A stretch of DNA of 64,000 nucleotides from Solea solea (Eukaryota > Chordata > Actinopteri > Pleuronectiformes > Soleidae): assembly GCF_958295425.1 (NCBI RefSeq), contig NC_081146.1:20345458-20409457 (forward strand), read 5' to 3'. Each line of letters opens with the position of its first letter. Within the stretch, counting starts at the first letter, position 1. Of this stretch, positions 41,849-52,171 are shown in pieces. A program made the translations under genes and the position numbers. A model generated the notes under the pieces. The model was not told the DNA's origin, made no database searches, and was given only the letters and a program-made list of their open reading frames with translations.

Positions 41849-41962
41849 CAGTATGGTGGAGACAACAAGGGACCGATTGGATAAGGAATCAGAGACATTA
41901 GTCGTCTTCCCCTTCTGGTTGTCAGTCATGTTCAGGCCACTTGGAGGGTCCCAGGTACCGAT
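41849..41962 (-). CDS. grik2: grik2 exon W3 (114 bp): ATD-LBD linker and start of S1
   Basis: Exon of 38 codons, phase 0, starting IGTWDPPSGLNMT and ending SLVVSTIL. It carries the linker between amino-terminal and ligand-binding domains and the first beta strand of S1. GLNMT followed by QKGK and SDSLSNRSL is specific for GluK2. GRIK1 has GIWNSNSGLNMT with DSNKDKS, and GRIK3 has VWSPADGLNIT. Three N-X-S/T sequons are visible (NMT, NVS, NRS), a usual feature of this linker. The acceptor is GTTTTACAG before ATCGGT, and the donor is CTG followed by GTAATA. Substitutions such as VVSTIL for IVTTIL are conservative. Confidence 0.95.
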
Positions 41963-42017
41963 CTGTAAAACCAGACACAATCTATTAGCTATAATGCTTA
42001 TATCCTTTGAGGGTTGA

Positions 42018-42165
42018 ATGTGGGCCGATCCCAGCTGACATTGGTTAATAGGCAGGTTACACAGTGGACAGGTCACTACTTCATCACAGGACGGACAAAA
42101 GGAGACAAAGAAGCACTCACATTCACACCTACAGGGATTTTAGAGTCACCAGGTAACCCGAGCAT
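42018..42165 (+). repeat. Dispersed teleost repeat (copy 2, partial)
   Basis: GATCCCAGCTGACATTGG, GGACAGGTCACTACTTCATC, CACATTCACACCTACAGGG and TTTAGAGTCACCAGGTAACC align in order with the repeat at 13.2-13.46 kb. The 3' third is missing. Confidence 0.75.
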
Positions 42166-42773
42166 CAATGAAAGAAAACCTCTGTGAAAGAAAAGCTATA
42201 TAAGACTAAGAGGCCATTACTAGACAGTAGATGTTAAATTGCTTTACTGATTTAGAGACATAAAGCTAGAGGTAAAGTCCAGATATATGGTTCATACAGA
42301 ACAAAGTAAATGGCACGCTCACACCCAGAAAGACCAATGCATGTTTAGTGCAATTCATTTTCAATTCAATCTCATTCTAAGAAGAAAAACAGCAGCAATT
42401 TGGCAAGGTGAATGTTTGAAAATGAAAAAGAACTGCAGAAATATGACAGACAAGGGAATTAAATACAATGGTGAGATTTGGGGGATTACCGAACATTAGA
42501 GGGGATTATGTATCAGAGGTTCTGTAAATTTATGTGACTTTTGATTAGTCTTAGCAGGTTTCTTTGCATTTATCCATAGAGATAAATAATAGACAAGGAT
42601 ATCAATACTGTGCCTGGACAACTCTATCTGACCATGCAGTGCGTTCAGTGACAATGTTTTATATACACTCATATTATTCACATGGTGTAATTATGGCAGG
42701 GCAACACAACCACAGGAACAACAAACTGGTAAGTTTTGGGGAGAGCTTGTGATTTGGGTAATAAAAAGCCAAA

Positions 42774-42800
42774 TTTGTCCATTAATTTATAATGGACAAA
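42774..42800. repeat. 11-bp perfect hairpin
   Basis: TTTGTCCATTA and TAATGGACAAA flank a five-base loop ATTTA, about 45 bases before the MITE. Confidence 0.8.
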
Positions 42801-42842
42801 AAATACAACTATTCTGTATCAAGGACAATGAAACAAGACAAC

Positions 42843-43047
42843 CAGCATTGGTGCTGGTCAAATTATTTTCAGGTGCAACCTGCTACCTTTTAGATGTTGC
42901 CCTGCTACAACACACCTGATTCAAATGAATAGGTCGTTATCAGGCTTTTGCAGAGCTTAATAACGAGCTGACATTCGAGTCAGGTGTGTTGGAGCAGGGC
43001 AACATCCAAAACATGCAGGGCACGAGGACCAGGACTGGGAAACACTG
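42843..43047. mobile_element. Foldback MITE, hAT-like (copy 2)
   Basis: Same family as the element at 36.95 kb. It has TTTTAGATGTTGCCCTGCTA, CAACACACCTGATTCAAATG, CAGAGCTTAATAACGAGCTG, the mirrored TCAGGTGTGTTGGAGCAGGG, CCAAAACATGCAGGGCACGA and terminus GGGAAACACTG. The left terminus is eroded, so the start is approximate. Confidence 0.8.
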
Positions 43048-43140
43048 AAATAGTACAATACAATTTAGAGGTAATTGAACCAAGAACAAAATTGTGGGAC
43101 TGATGTGTATTTATAACACCTTATACACCTTATAGTCAAT

Positions 43141-43440
43141 ACTCTTGTTTTGCCATTCACCACTTTACACCCATTCACTCACTGCTGGCACAACTGGGTG
43201 ACCCCTCGGGGTCCAAGAGTGGAGAGCCACGCCAGTGAGCTGCACCTGATTTGATTACCACCTCAGATCAGATTAGATGAGATGACCCACTGAATTTAAT
43301 CATTTTACCAAGTGGAGGAACATGGGCCATTTCAGGTTCAGTGTCTTGCCCAAGGACGTTTTGGCCGAAAGACCAGAGGAGCCAGGGATCATACTGCCGA
43401 CCTTCGGATGAGCCACAGCCACCATTATGGTGTCTGTAAT
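43141..43440 (-). repeat. SINE-like repeat, minus orientation
   Basis: The plus strand shows GTTCAGTGTCTTGCCCAAGG, ACGTTTTGGCCGAAAGACC and AGCCAGGGATCATACTGCCG, then ACCTTCGGATGAGCCACAGC. This is the reverse complement of a tRNA-like head followed by a TTGGGCAAGACACTGA block. The 43141-43270 part, with GCCATTCACCACTTTACACC, may be a second fragment. Confidence 0.6.
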
Positions 43441-44501
43441 GGTTCTTGAGGCCCTTTAATACCAATTAATCATTCAGAATGCCACAGTTGACCAGAGTAT
43501 TGCTGCTGACCATGATTGCTGTCACAGATTTACCATCTTGTAATGGCTTAGTATTGCTCAGTGTTACAAAGCAAATATTGCCTCCTTTTCAATTCATGAC
43601 CATGAAAGGGATTTCAGTATTTTACTTCAGCATCATCTCCAGTCAAAATCTTAGATTGGCTGCATGAATGTGCTGTACAGTGACCTGCTGTGACTTAAAC
43701 TATGACAGAAAATGGAGGCCTCAGCTTTCAGTGAGTGTATGCTGATCCTCAGGTAGGTTATTACCTACTTGTGTGTATCACTACAGAGGATGCGCTCAAT
43801 TCTGGATACATAAAGAGAACAACCTGGATCACCCTGAGGACACAGTTGACAGCCATGTGAACCCTGGACAGTGTCAGAGGGCATTTTCTCCCAGAGTCCC
43901 ACAGGGAATTATGTTAAAGATGATGTAGGATCTGGATCGGCCCTGTGGCCTCCTGGTAGAGGGGAGCATGCTGCTGAAGGAAAAAGGTAGAAGAGGATGG
44001 TAAAGCTTTTGGATATTTCCGCAAGGCCTGACCTGTCTGCCTTTCTTCAGCACCACTCTTTACACCAAAGCACCCTCCCCCCATAAAACCCCAGCGATGC
44101 CTTAAGCATCACTGGAAGGAACCACAAACACTTCAACCCACATCAGCCACACACTCCTCAGGGCACCTCTGATACCCTGCGTGAGGGGCCAAGATAGGCT
44201 TTATAATTGCAAATCAACTTTGTAATTCAGGCTTCATGAGGCTTGAGGGCTTCTGAAGGGTTTTTTATTAATCGAGTAAATTATTCATGGAGGTGCCGGC
44301 TCACACAGCACACAGCACCCAGGACAGGGGTCAGGAGCTGCTGAGAGGCAAGCACCAGTGAGGATGCTGAAGTGTGAAGAGTAAGCACTTGCATATGAGA
44401 ATATTATTTGTATCAGCAGTGGTAGCAGCTTCTCTTTCTACTGATAATCTAATGAATTTCAAATTAAGTGCTGAACACTCGAGAGATACTGTTCCTAACT
44501 A

Positions 44502-44535
44502 GGGATGCACCGATATCACTTTTTTGAGTATGGAT
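44502..44535 (+). repeat. Possible hAT element terminus
   Basis: TAGGGATGCACCGATATCAC matches the terminal motif TAGGGATGCACCGAT of a common fish hAT-like repeat. No opposite terminus was found nearby. Confidence 0.4.
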
Positions 44536-46175
44536 GTGAATACTTAACAATGTAATTACAATACCTACAATTACACGTTTACACCAAATCTCTTACACAA
44601 CTCTGGTCAAAGTGGCTGCTGCATGAAACAAAATGCTGATATGTTTTGCATGTTTGTTTTATATTGGGGTTGATGTTTGTCCAATTTTAGTTTTGAGAAG
44701 CATTCATTGCTAACTCAATACAGACACAGATCAATGTGAAATACAGAAGTGCTACCCAAACTAAATAGTTGTGGAAACTGTTGATATTAATGATTGTGTG
44801 GAATTTCAGCAGTGCACCCCCTGAATAATGTTAGTGAGTCAACACAGCAAAGGAACAGCAGCATCACAGTTGCAAAATGAATGCAGGGAGAAGTGCAAAA
44901 CGACATTTATAGCAATGTAATGCACCATCGTCCACCAAACCACTGAGTCATCCAATTAAAAAGATGCAGGGAATGTTCCTTGGAGGTCAATAGCAGGATA
45001 ATTCTGCCTTTTGCCTAATGATCACTGTGATAATGTTACCAGAGTTGTAAAACCTTCACACAGTTTCATGATTCTGCATCTGGTAAGCCTCCATACTCAT
45101 AGATTTGTTACATGAACTGAACAGACTTTTACCACTGCAGTAGTTCGATTTTTCTCTTGTTTTTAGTATACATGCCCCATAACTGCCAATTATTGTCATC
45201 TTTCTTTTATCCTGGAAAATCCCAGACTTTTCTTCATGTTTGCCCTTATTCCACTCGGAGATAAGAGAGAAAAAAGAAGAGAGTTCAGAGAAAAAAAACA
45301 AAAAAAAAACTGCTTGGGTTCCTGACAAGCTTTGAAAGTAGTCTGATTTTCTTCTACATTTGTTGTGTAACTCTGACTTTCTCTTTTGTTCTCCTCTGAA
45401 TGGATGGTCGCAAATTCTTAAAAAGATATTTTTTTTATTCTGAAAATCACCAATGTTTTATCAAGAATCCCCTGCACACTTCAACATGACTCCTGACATG
45501 TTGTAATATAAGTATTGTGCTCTAATAAACACACATACTTCATTATTAACTTCATTTTATAAATGCATGATGAATGTTAAGAACTTTCTTAAGAACACAT
45601 TTAAGAAAAAACCTCCTTCCAAAAAGGTAAAACAGTCCTTTGTACAACTAGCATATCTTTCATAAACATAAATAAAACATCTAAAGGATCGTGATATGGT
45701 GCACTGTGACACTGTAACCTATACCTCATCTGTGCCACACTGTCACCTCCGTTTGAATACATTGCTTTGGGGCTTTGGTATCACTGCTACATGCTCTGAA
45801 AAGTCGTGGAGCCATTTACATAAAAAGACAAACTGTTAGTGCCTGTAGATGATCTATGAGTAAGTTAAATCATCTCTGTTTGTCTGGGAAGGTATGTTGG
45901 ATTTCACAAGACATTGATTCACCTTTATGATTAGGCAGCAGTAAACAACCAACCCTGAGTTCTGAGATCTAAAATCTAAAATCTATATTTGTGTCAACAG
46001 ACTTTGGTCTGTTCTCTAAAAGCAAGGGAAAACAGTGAACATATTAATTAGGTAGTGAACTTTTAAGATGAAGTACAGTGGACTGTATTGGGTGTGCCTT
46101 TTGTTAATTGGCAAAAAAAAGGTCCATTGTCCCCCTATAGGAGCACTGAGCTTGTGCTGACCTGGTTTTCTCAGC

Positions 46176-46282
46176 ACATAGAGAACTTATACAGAACACT
46201 ATATAAGCACCTCATACACCCACACTTCAAATACTGTATATCAGTTTATCCATTTATGCTAAAAAAAATGTTTCATCACTGA
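46176..46282 (+). repeat. Possible LINE reverse-transcriptase relic
   Basis: The plus strand reads LYRTLYKHLIHPHFKYCISV then YPFMLKK. This resembles the LYKxLVRPHLEYCxxVWxPxxKK block near the end of non-LTR reverse transcriptases. It is short and flanked by stops. Confidence 0.45.
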
Positions 46283-46573
46283 ATTCAAATAGAAAAATCA
46301 ATATTAACCTTGAAGCTGGAGTGAGGACTGCAGCAGGTAAGTCATGCTTCTGCTTGATTGATACATTCTTTCCATTTATATATAGCTTTTATTCAGATTC
46401 CGTGCACAGGTTATTGTGACTCATGGACCTCCAGCATGGCTGTCAGAGAGCAAACCTCTCTATCCCTGAAGATGTGTTTGTTTGGTTGTTTGTGTGTGTC
46501 CATCTTACATGAATCACTTCACGACGAGCACAAACACTCACTCACTCACATATACAGACACACTAAAAACAAC

Positions 46574-46681
46574 CTTCTCAAGTCCCTCCTCCTTCAGACT
46601 GATGACATCGAGGTCGAAGTCTGTCCTCAAACCGTTGGTCCGGTTGAAATTGATTCTCCCAGTCAGACCATCCCAGTGAGC
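46574..46681 (-). CDS. grik2: grik2 exon W2 (108 bp): ATD end and linker to S1
   Basis: Exon of 36 codons, phase 0 at both ends. It begins [17 protein letters not shown] and ends [10 protein letters not shown]. It forms the last strands of the amino-terminal domain leading into the linker to the ligand-binding domain. It holds one N-glycosylation sequon (NRT in FNRTNG), at a place where the mammalian protein has [19 protein letters not shown] is nearly identical to mammalian GluK2, whereas GRIK1 has DLDIIS and GTEK. The splice signals are unusual at both ends. The acceptor CTATCTAG is preceded by a pure CT microsatellite, and the donor is AAG followed by GTTGTT, which lacks the usual A, A, G at +3 to +5. 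The neighbouring exons join it in frame, so the exon is real despite the weak donor. Confidence 0.93.
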
Positions 46682-49600
46682 CTAGATAGAGAAGTGGAGA
46701 GAGAGAGAGAGAGAGAGAGAATATCAGAGGAGATATTCAACAGTCAGTAAACCTCTGCTTTCAAAAATGCTTTTGGTGTCACTGTTTGAAGCAAAGCCGT
46801 CAAAGAGTGATGACACACTATATATTTTTTTTTTCCTTGTGTCACACAATGCTTCTGTTGGTACAGTCTTCCTTGGCATCAAGGTGCCTACACAGACACT
46901 GAGGCTGCATTTGTAACAGTGGGAAGGCAATTACCCAATCTTTACAGATATTTAGGGGTGTGATAGGATACAATGTAGCATGAAAGTGGCTCAGAGCAGT
47001 AAAGGCTTCTTCTTCCTCTCTCTCTTTCTCAGGCTCGGGAAATCATCAGAGAGCTGCATGGGAAGCCCAGGAACTTCAGGGCTTTTAGCTGGATGAGTGG
47101 GAGTCAGAGATTTGGAAGTTACTGACTCAGAAGAGTCAAGTGTGCAAGAAAGTATTTGTCATACACCTTTGACTCAGTGTCTGAATGTGCAGTATCTCTA
47201 TTTATGCCAGTGCTGGTCATAGCTACATTGATATCTTACTCCAGCAGGGATTATCATATACTCAAATACTATCAATAGGCCAGGTCAGTTTATGAAAATG
47301 TCTCAGAGAAGATTGCAGATTCTCTAAAAAAAATGACCAGATGCAAATCTCAGACAGCCTAGAACTGGACCTAGGATTTGACATGTTAACACAAAGCACA
47401 TCACGGAGCATAAGCTATGTGGGTAAAGATGCACTGATCTTGTGAACCAACACAACAATAACTCAAGTAAATCCAGCCGCCTTTAGCTAACTTGTGAAGA
47501 CAACTATGACCTGGATGACTGAGAGTCTTCACCGACAGCACAAACATATCCTCATTGTTTTGCCGCAGGTTTGGGTGAGAACTGGTTTTATTTTTAGATT
47601 TACCAAACCTTTGAACGCCTTTATTCAAATAAAGAGTGTCTTTGTGCTGTGCGTTCATTTCACTCAAAATCACCAAGACATTTGGCTCTGTAGAAAAACA
47701 CATTTTATTAAAAATTCTATTTTACCACAGACACAGTGCGACCTTGACTTTAAGGGGCTGACTTGAACAAGTCACAGTTCAATTCACAGTGCTGACTTTT
47801 TGTTTCTTGTGCCTAATAGCAAATCAGCTCCTGTTCAGTACACACCAGTGATCCTGTGGTTCAAGGGCTGGAAACTCAGAGGCAAGGTATTGGTCTAACA
47901 AAGCATTTTGACACAGATGCACTGAGTGTGATAGAAAATACAAAGGATTGCACTCCAGCGAGCAAAGTGGTTCTGAAATTGGGGTCAACTGACCTCCAGT
48001 GATTTACAAAGGTGTTCCAAAGTGACCCCGGTAAAATAAGAATATGGTGTTCAAATTACCCGTGTCTACTAAAGATGGCCATTATTAATGCAGGCTACAA
48101 TGATCTTAGCTTTGACAATAACACTATTGCACCATGAGGTATACTGACACAGAAGGAAATGTTCACATCTGTATCAGTGGATGTGACTATAGAAGACGAT
48201 AGACAAAGTCTATGGAAATGGATGCAGACTGTAATATAATGTGCATTCCACATTATCTAACGGCCAAGTAGGCTAATACATTTGTCTTATTCTTGCAGAG
48301 TTTGTCCTCTGGGGAGCATGATTCACTTATCAATGAAGATCATCAAAAAGAATGCTGACTTTCATAGAGATGTGCGAAAGTTGCATGGCATGATGCAATG
48401 GCAATAGAAAGCCACTTTTCAGGCAGACTATTCAAATACACTGTGAGGGGTTTCCTGCACTCATCCCCAAGTCCCACCATTGAGGATAACGGTGAGAAGG
48501 AGCTAAAACATCTCTTTGTGTTTGTCTATTTCAGAGAATGAAAAGCCAAGTTCATATCGAGTGGCAACCCACTGTGGTGTCAATCATTGGTTTGTGATCG
48601 GAGCCTAGAGTTAGTATTCTGACAAGTGTAGATTTGTTTTTTTGTTTTTTTTAAACCCAGTAGTGATGTGGACCTGTATGGAGGCTTATCCACTGCACAT
48701 CCATCTACACCTGCAACCAGATGCGTAATAGATGGTATTAGCTGGCAAGCACACGGTTTCCCCAACCTAATACATCCTATGCTGTATCATCTGTTCTATT
48801 TGACTCTAAATCGGACCATAATTCACAAAATGTACATCATGCATTAAATAATAATGTTTAAAATAAGAAGAAGGTTCATTTCCAAACCATCATTTCCTGA
48901 TGGCAGACACATCTGCTTCACTTTCAAGGCCCAGAGACCACGTCCATGTTTACAATGTAAGGTAAGTTCTGTTCAAATTGTCAATTGTCTTATCTTTAAT
49001 ACTGCATGTGGACGATGCATACAGGCAGGGGACACATTTTAGCTACACTAAGTTGAAACTATAGTAAATCATTCCTTCATGAGAGTAATACTGTTGAGTT
49101 TACCACAAATGGTAGGCTCCAAAATGATCATAAAGTTGCACCAACAAAAACTGAGCATTATAACTGCCATGAGCGTAGAATTTAATGCAAGATTACTGGA
49201 TTAGTTTAAGCAAGGTTGCCAAGTGAGTGTACTGTATATCCTAGCTGAGATATGGAAATGCTCACTAAATGTGAAGTGTAATCACAATCAGAGCAAATGT
49301 ATGCATATTCCATGTCTCAGAGACGACTGGCCATATTATCATATAAGTTCCTCTGTACAGCAAAGATAGTGTCGCAGAAGCCTGTGTAGGTGCTCATCAT
49401 TCAGGATTAACACACAAGTGCCGCAAGTGACTTTTCTGCACTGAGCAAAACAGTGTCATCTCAGAAATGCTGGCAGTCTCCTGTGTGACTCTATAGGCTT
49501 AGAGATTTTCACGTCAGAGGACAAAGAGAGCGTAAAAGCAGCAAATGGAGAAGAGATAGAAAGAAGGGAAGGAACAAGGGGAGGGTCAGGGAAGAAACGA

Positions 49601-50154
49601 TGAGATTTGCATGGTGACTGTGTGCTTAATATAGATACATCCAAATCTGTATGAGGGCCTCGAGCTTATCAATTCTCTTCCCATACGATTTAATGCTTAG
49701 CAGTCTTTTCATGATCGCTTCAAAAGAAAGAACAGAAGTTTAGAGAGCACTAAATATAGGTTTCCTAATGGCCAGCGTTTTCACAGATATAACACTGTGG
49801 ATTAACAGTCACAGCTCCACAAATGCAGCAAACTGCAGTGTAAATATGTAAAACTCAGCTGGTTTTGTGTTTATGTATCTGCACGGCTGCTTAATGTGGA
49901 AATTCACAGAGTAAGCTCAACCTGGCACATTCAAACATGGAGTGCATGTATGTGTATGTGCAGACAAATGAGAATAAAACGACTTCCATATACATGAACG
50001 CACATATTAATAATTTAGTTTTATCTATATTTCCGTTCTTCTTGACCGCCTTAGTCTTATTTACTTTTCCATCGCTGTCTGCCTGCCTGGGCGCATGTGT
50101 TGAAGGTGCTGTGTGTGTGGAGGAGTTAGAGAGTGGGGAGCAGAAAGCATCTAC
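46682..50154 (-). other. grik2 intron between exons W1 and W2
   Basis: About 3.5 kb, donor GTAGAT and acceptor CTATCTAG. Apart from the GA/CT microsatellite next to the acceptor and a short shared repeat fragment at 47.5 kb, I recognise nothing in it. Confidence 0.85.
46697..46721. repeat. (GA)n microsatellite next to the exon W2 acceptor
   Basis: Pure GA run on the plus strand, which is CT on the transcript. It lies 16-40 bases upstream of the exon W2 acceptor and so occupies the place of the polypyrimidine tract. Confidence 0.9.
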
Positions 50155-50298
50155 CTCTTTGATGAGGGCCATGAAGCGGTTCCCAAAGCGCCACGGCTTG
50201 TGTCGGTTGCACTGTAATGAGCTGACAGTGATCTGCTGAGACTGCTGCACAGCCACGGCCACCACGTGCACGGCATCATACATCAGTGCGGCGTCCGT
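50155..50298 (-). CDS. grik2: grik2 exon W1 (144 bp): end of amino-terminal domain
   Basis: First visible exon in transcription order, 48 codons, phase 0 at both ends. It begins [13 protein letters not shown] and ends with FMALIKE. It encodes part of the bilobed amino-terminal (LIVBP-like) domain, which drives subunit assembly. The segment [15 protein letters not shown] is a strong family signature, with paired cysteine, HKPW and RFG. The acceptor is CTCGCAG before ACGGAC and the donor is GAG followed by GTAGAT. Differences from mammalian GluK2 as I know it are mild: A for S in [13 protein letters not shown] for FPQM, N for T in RFGNRF and A for S in FMALIKE. The 48-codon size equals that expected for this family exon. 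The next exon upstream, which should end near GLLDGFMT, was not seen in 50299-64000. Confidence 0.95.
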
Positions 50299-51996
50299 CT
50301 GCGAGCAGAGACAGAGGGTAGAGACAGAGCTTTATTAACATGGAATGCAGCACACGACATATCACTGAGGCCTGGCAGCATGTGGATGTGCACAGAATCA
50401 GAGGAATATCAATATTGTGATGGCTTAATCAAAGCCCCAGATCAAGACACATATTTATAGATCTGCATCTTTTCATTCTGTGGACAGGATGGACATGAAT
50501 ATTTGATGATTTTACTGTTGACATTTTATGCTCTGACGGTACAATAAAATTCCACATTGGACATGTGAATAAATAAATAAATCACAGTGGGTGATAAAAC
50601 AAATCTAAAATAAGAACACAGTTTCAGTTGCAGTTTTTTAGACACTATACATTACTGACATTTTCAACAAGATTTTCAGATAATACATTTCTACACATCA
50701 TTTTAAAAATAGATAGAGGGACAAACCAGTAATTTAGTTGTGTTGTTATCTTTCTATCCTGTTCTACAATAATAATAAATGTTGTTTGACTCGGAGCAAA
50801 TCTTTCTAAAGCTTTTACATAATTGCAGTTGCTATTACCTTGCCTTGTATGACAGAAAATACTGCTACTCTACACTGTTGTTCATGAGACCTGCACGTAA
50901 CGGCAGGAGAGAAGAGAGTTGTTCATTCTTCATAGAGCTGTAGGTACAACAAGGGAACTATACATGGCATTTCCTCAATTCCCTATATATTTAATTCAAT
51001 AATAAAGGGTTATTTCCGTATGGTAATATTCCTCCAGCTATATGCCAATTATCAATTTATTTTTGATGTCATTTGATGGTCAGCAGTATTTTAAAAACAC
51101 TAGTTTAACATCAGATAAAATAGCACTTTTGAACATACTTGTCCAAACGCAGCTCTAATTTGCAGAACAAATGGTGGCAGGCAACTCTTAAAAGCCTGCC
51201 AGAACACCTAATGCATGTTAGAAGTGAATTTAAAAATGGTTGTGGACCATGGTGGGTGAAATAATAGTGGCACTTTGCTTAAGAAATCCATGACTGTAAT
51301 GCATAATCCATGATTGTAATGCTGAATGCACAATGAGAGTGTTTTCAGCCTTGGCTGAAGTTATATGGATGATGGATGTAGACATTAACAGTGAAATTAA
51401 ACCACTTTAAAAACCACAAAGTGAAAGAACAACCTTTTGTTCTCCCTGTCAATTAAAATATGCTGTCAATAATATTCTCATTTAATACAGCGACAAGAGA
51501 CAGTCCAAGCAAATTAAATAAACCGCAAACAAAAGGCTCCCAAGCTTGATATGCACAGACACCCCATCCCAGCCTGATTCTCTGCCTGTACATATCTTTA
51601 TGTAATGAAGTCTTGACAGGAAGCAGTCAGTCCAGAGAGAGGAGTGTCACTGAAACTACAAGTGTCAGTCATCCATGCTTCAGGAGAGAAGGCCATAATT
51701 CTGCAGTTCATCAAAAAAGAACGAAAGAAAATCTAATTAGTGTTTGTCTCGCTTGATTGAAAAGCAATCAAAACAGCTCTCCATAGTTGTTGCATGGAAA
51801 TCACGTCCTAGGGTGGTTTGGAAAGCATTGTCCTGCATGCACGGAAAACGGAAAAAGGAAAAAAAATAATGATCGTTGAACCTGCTGTTTTTCCCCATTC
51901 CAGCTCTGACTGAGCACCATAAGGCTGTGGCTGAAGAGGCCTGTTTTGTTATAATAGCCTGGAAAAGACACTCCAGTGGCTATTTGCCATGTGTCA

Positions 51997-52021
51997 GTGT
52001 GTGTGTGTGTGTGTGTGTGTT
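51997..52021. repeat. (TG)n microsatellite
   Basis: Pure GT run of about 25 bases. Confidence 0.9.
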
Positions 52022-52114
52022 TAGCTGTATCTATATGCATGGGAGATGGCCAAAGATGTTTCAAAATCAGTCACTGTCAGTAAGTATGCCTTGTTGAAAT
52101 TCAGACTGGCTATG

Positions 52115-52134
52115 GGTGTGTGTGTGTGTGTGTG

Positions 52135-52170
<36 letters not shown>
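52115..52170. repeat. (TG)n microsatellite, long
   Basis: GT run of about 56 bases with a single CG interruption. It is the longest microsatellite in the window and the second TG tract within 120 bases. Confidence 0.9.

Positions 52171-52171
<1 letters not shown>

Larger units (their letters stand above)
41963..46573 (-). other. grik2 intron between exons W2 and W3
   Basis: About 4.6 kb, donor GTTGTT (weak) and acceptor GTTTTACAG. It contains a dispersed repeat at 42.02 kb, a small hairpin at 42.77 kb, a foldback MITE at 42.84-43.05 kb, a SINE-like stretch at 43.14-43.44 kb, a possible hAT end at 44.5 kb and a LINE relic at 46.18 kb. This is the densest cluster of mobile DNA in the window. 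Confidence 0.85.

Noticed and set aside
46574..46681. Possibility that exon W2 is a pseudo-exon because of its weak donor
   Set aside because: Its 36 codons match the GluK2 protein closely and keep the frame with both neighbours, so it must be a real exon.
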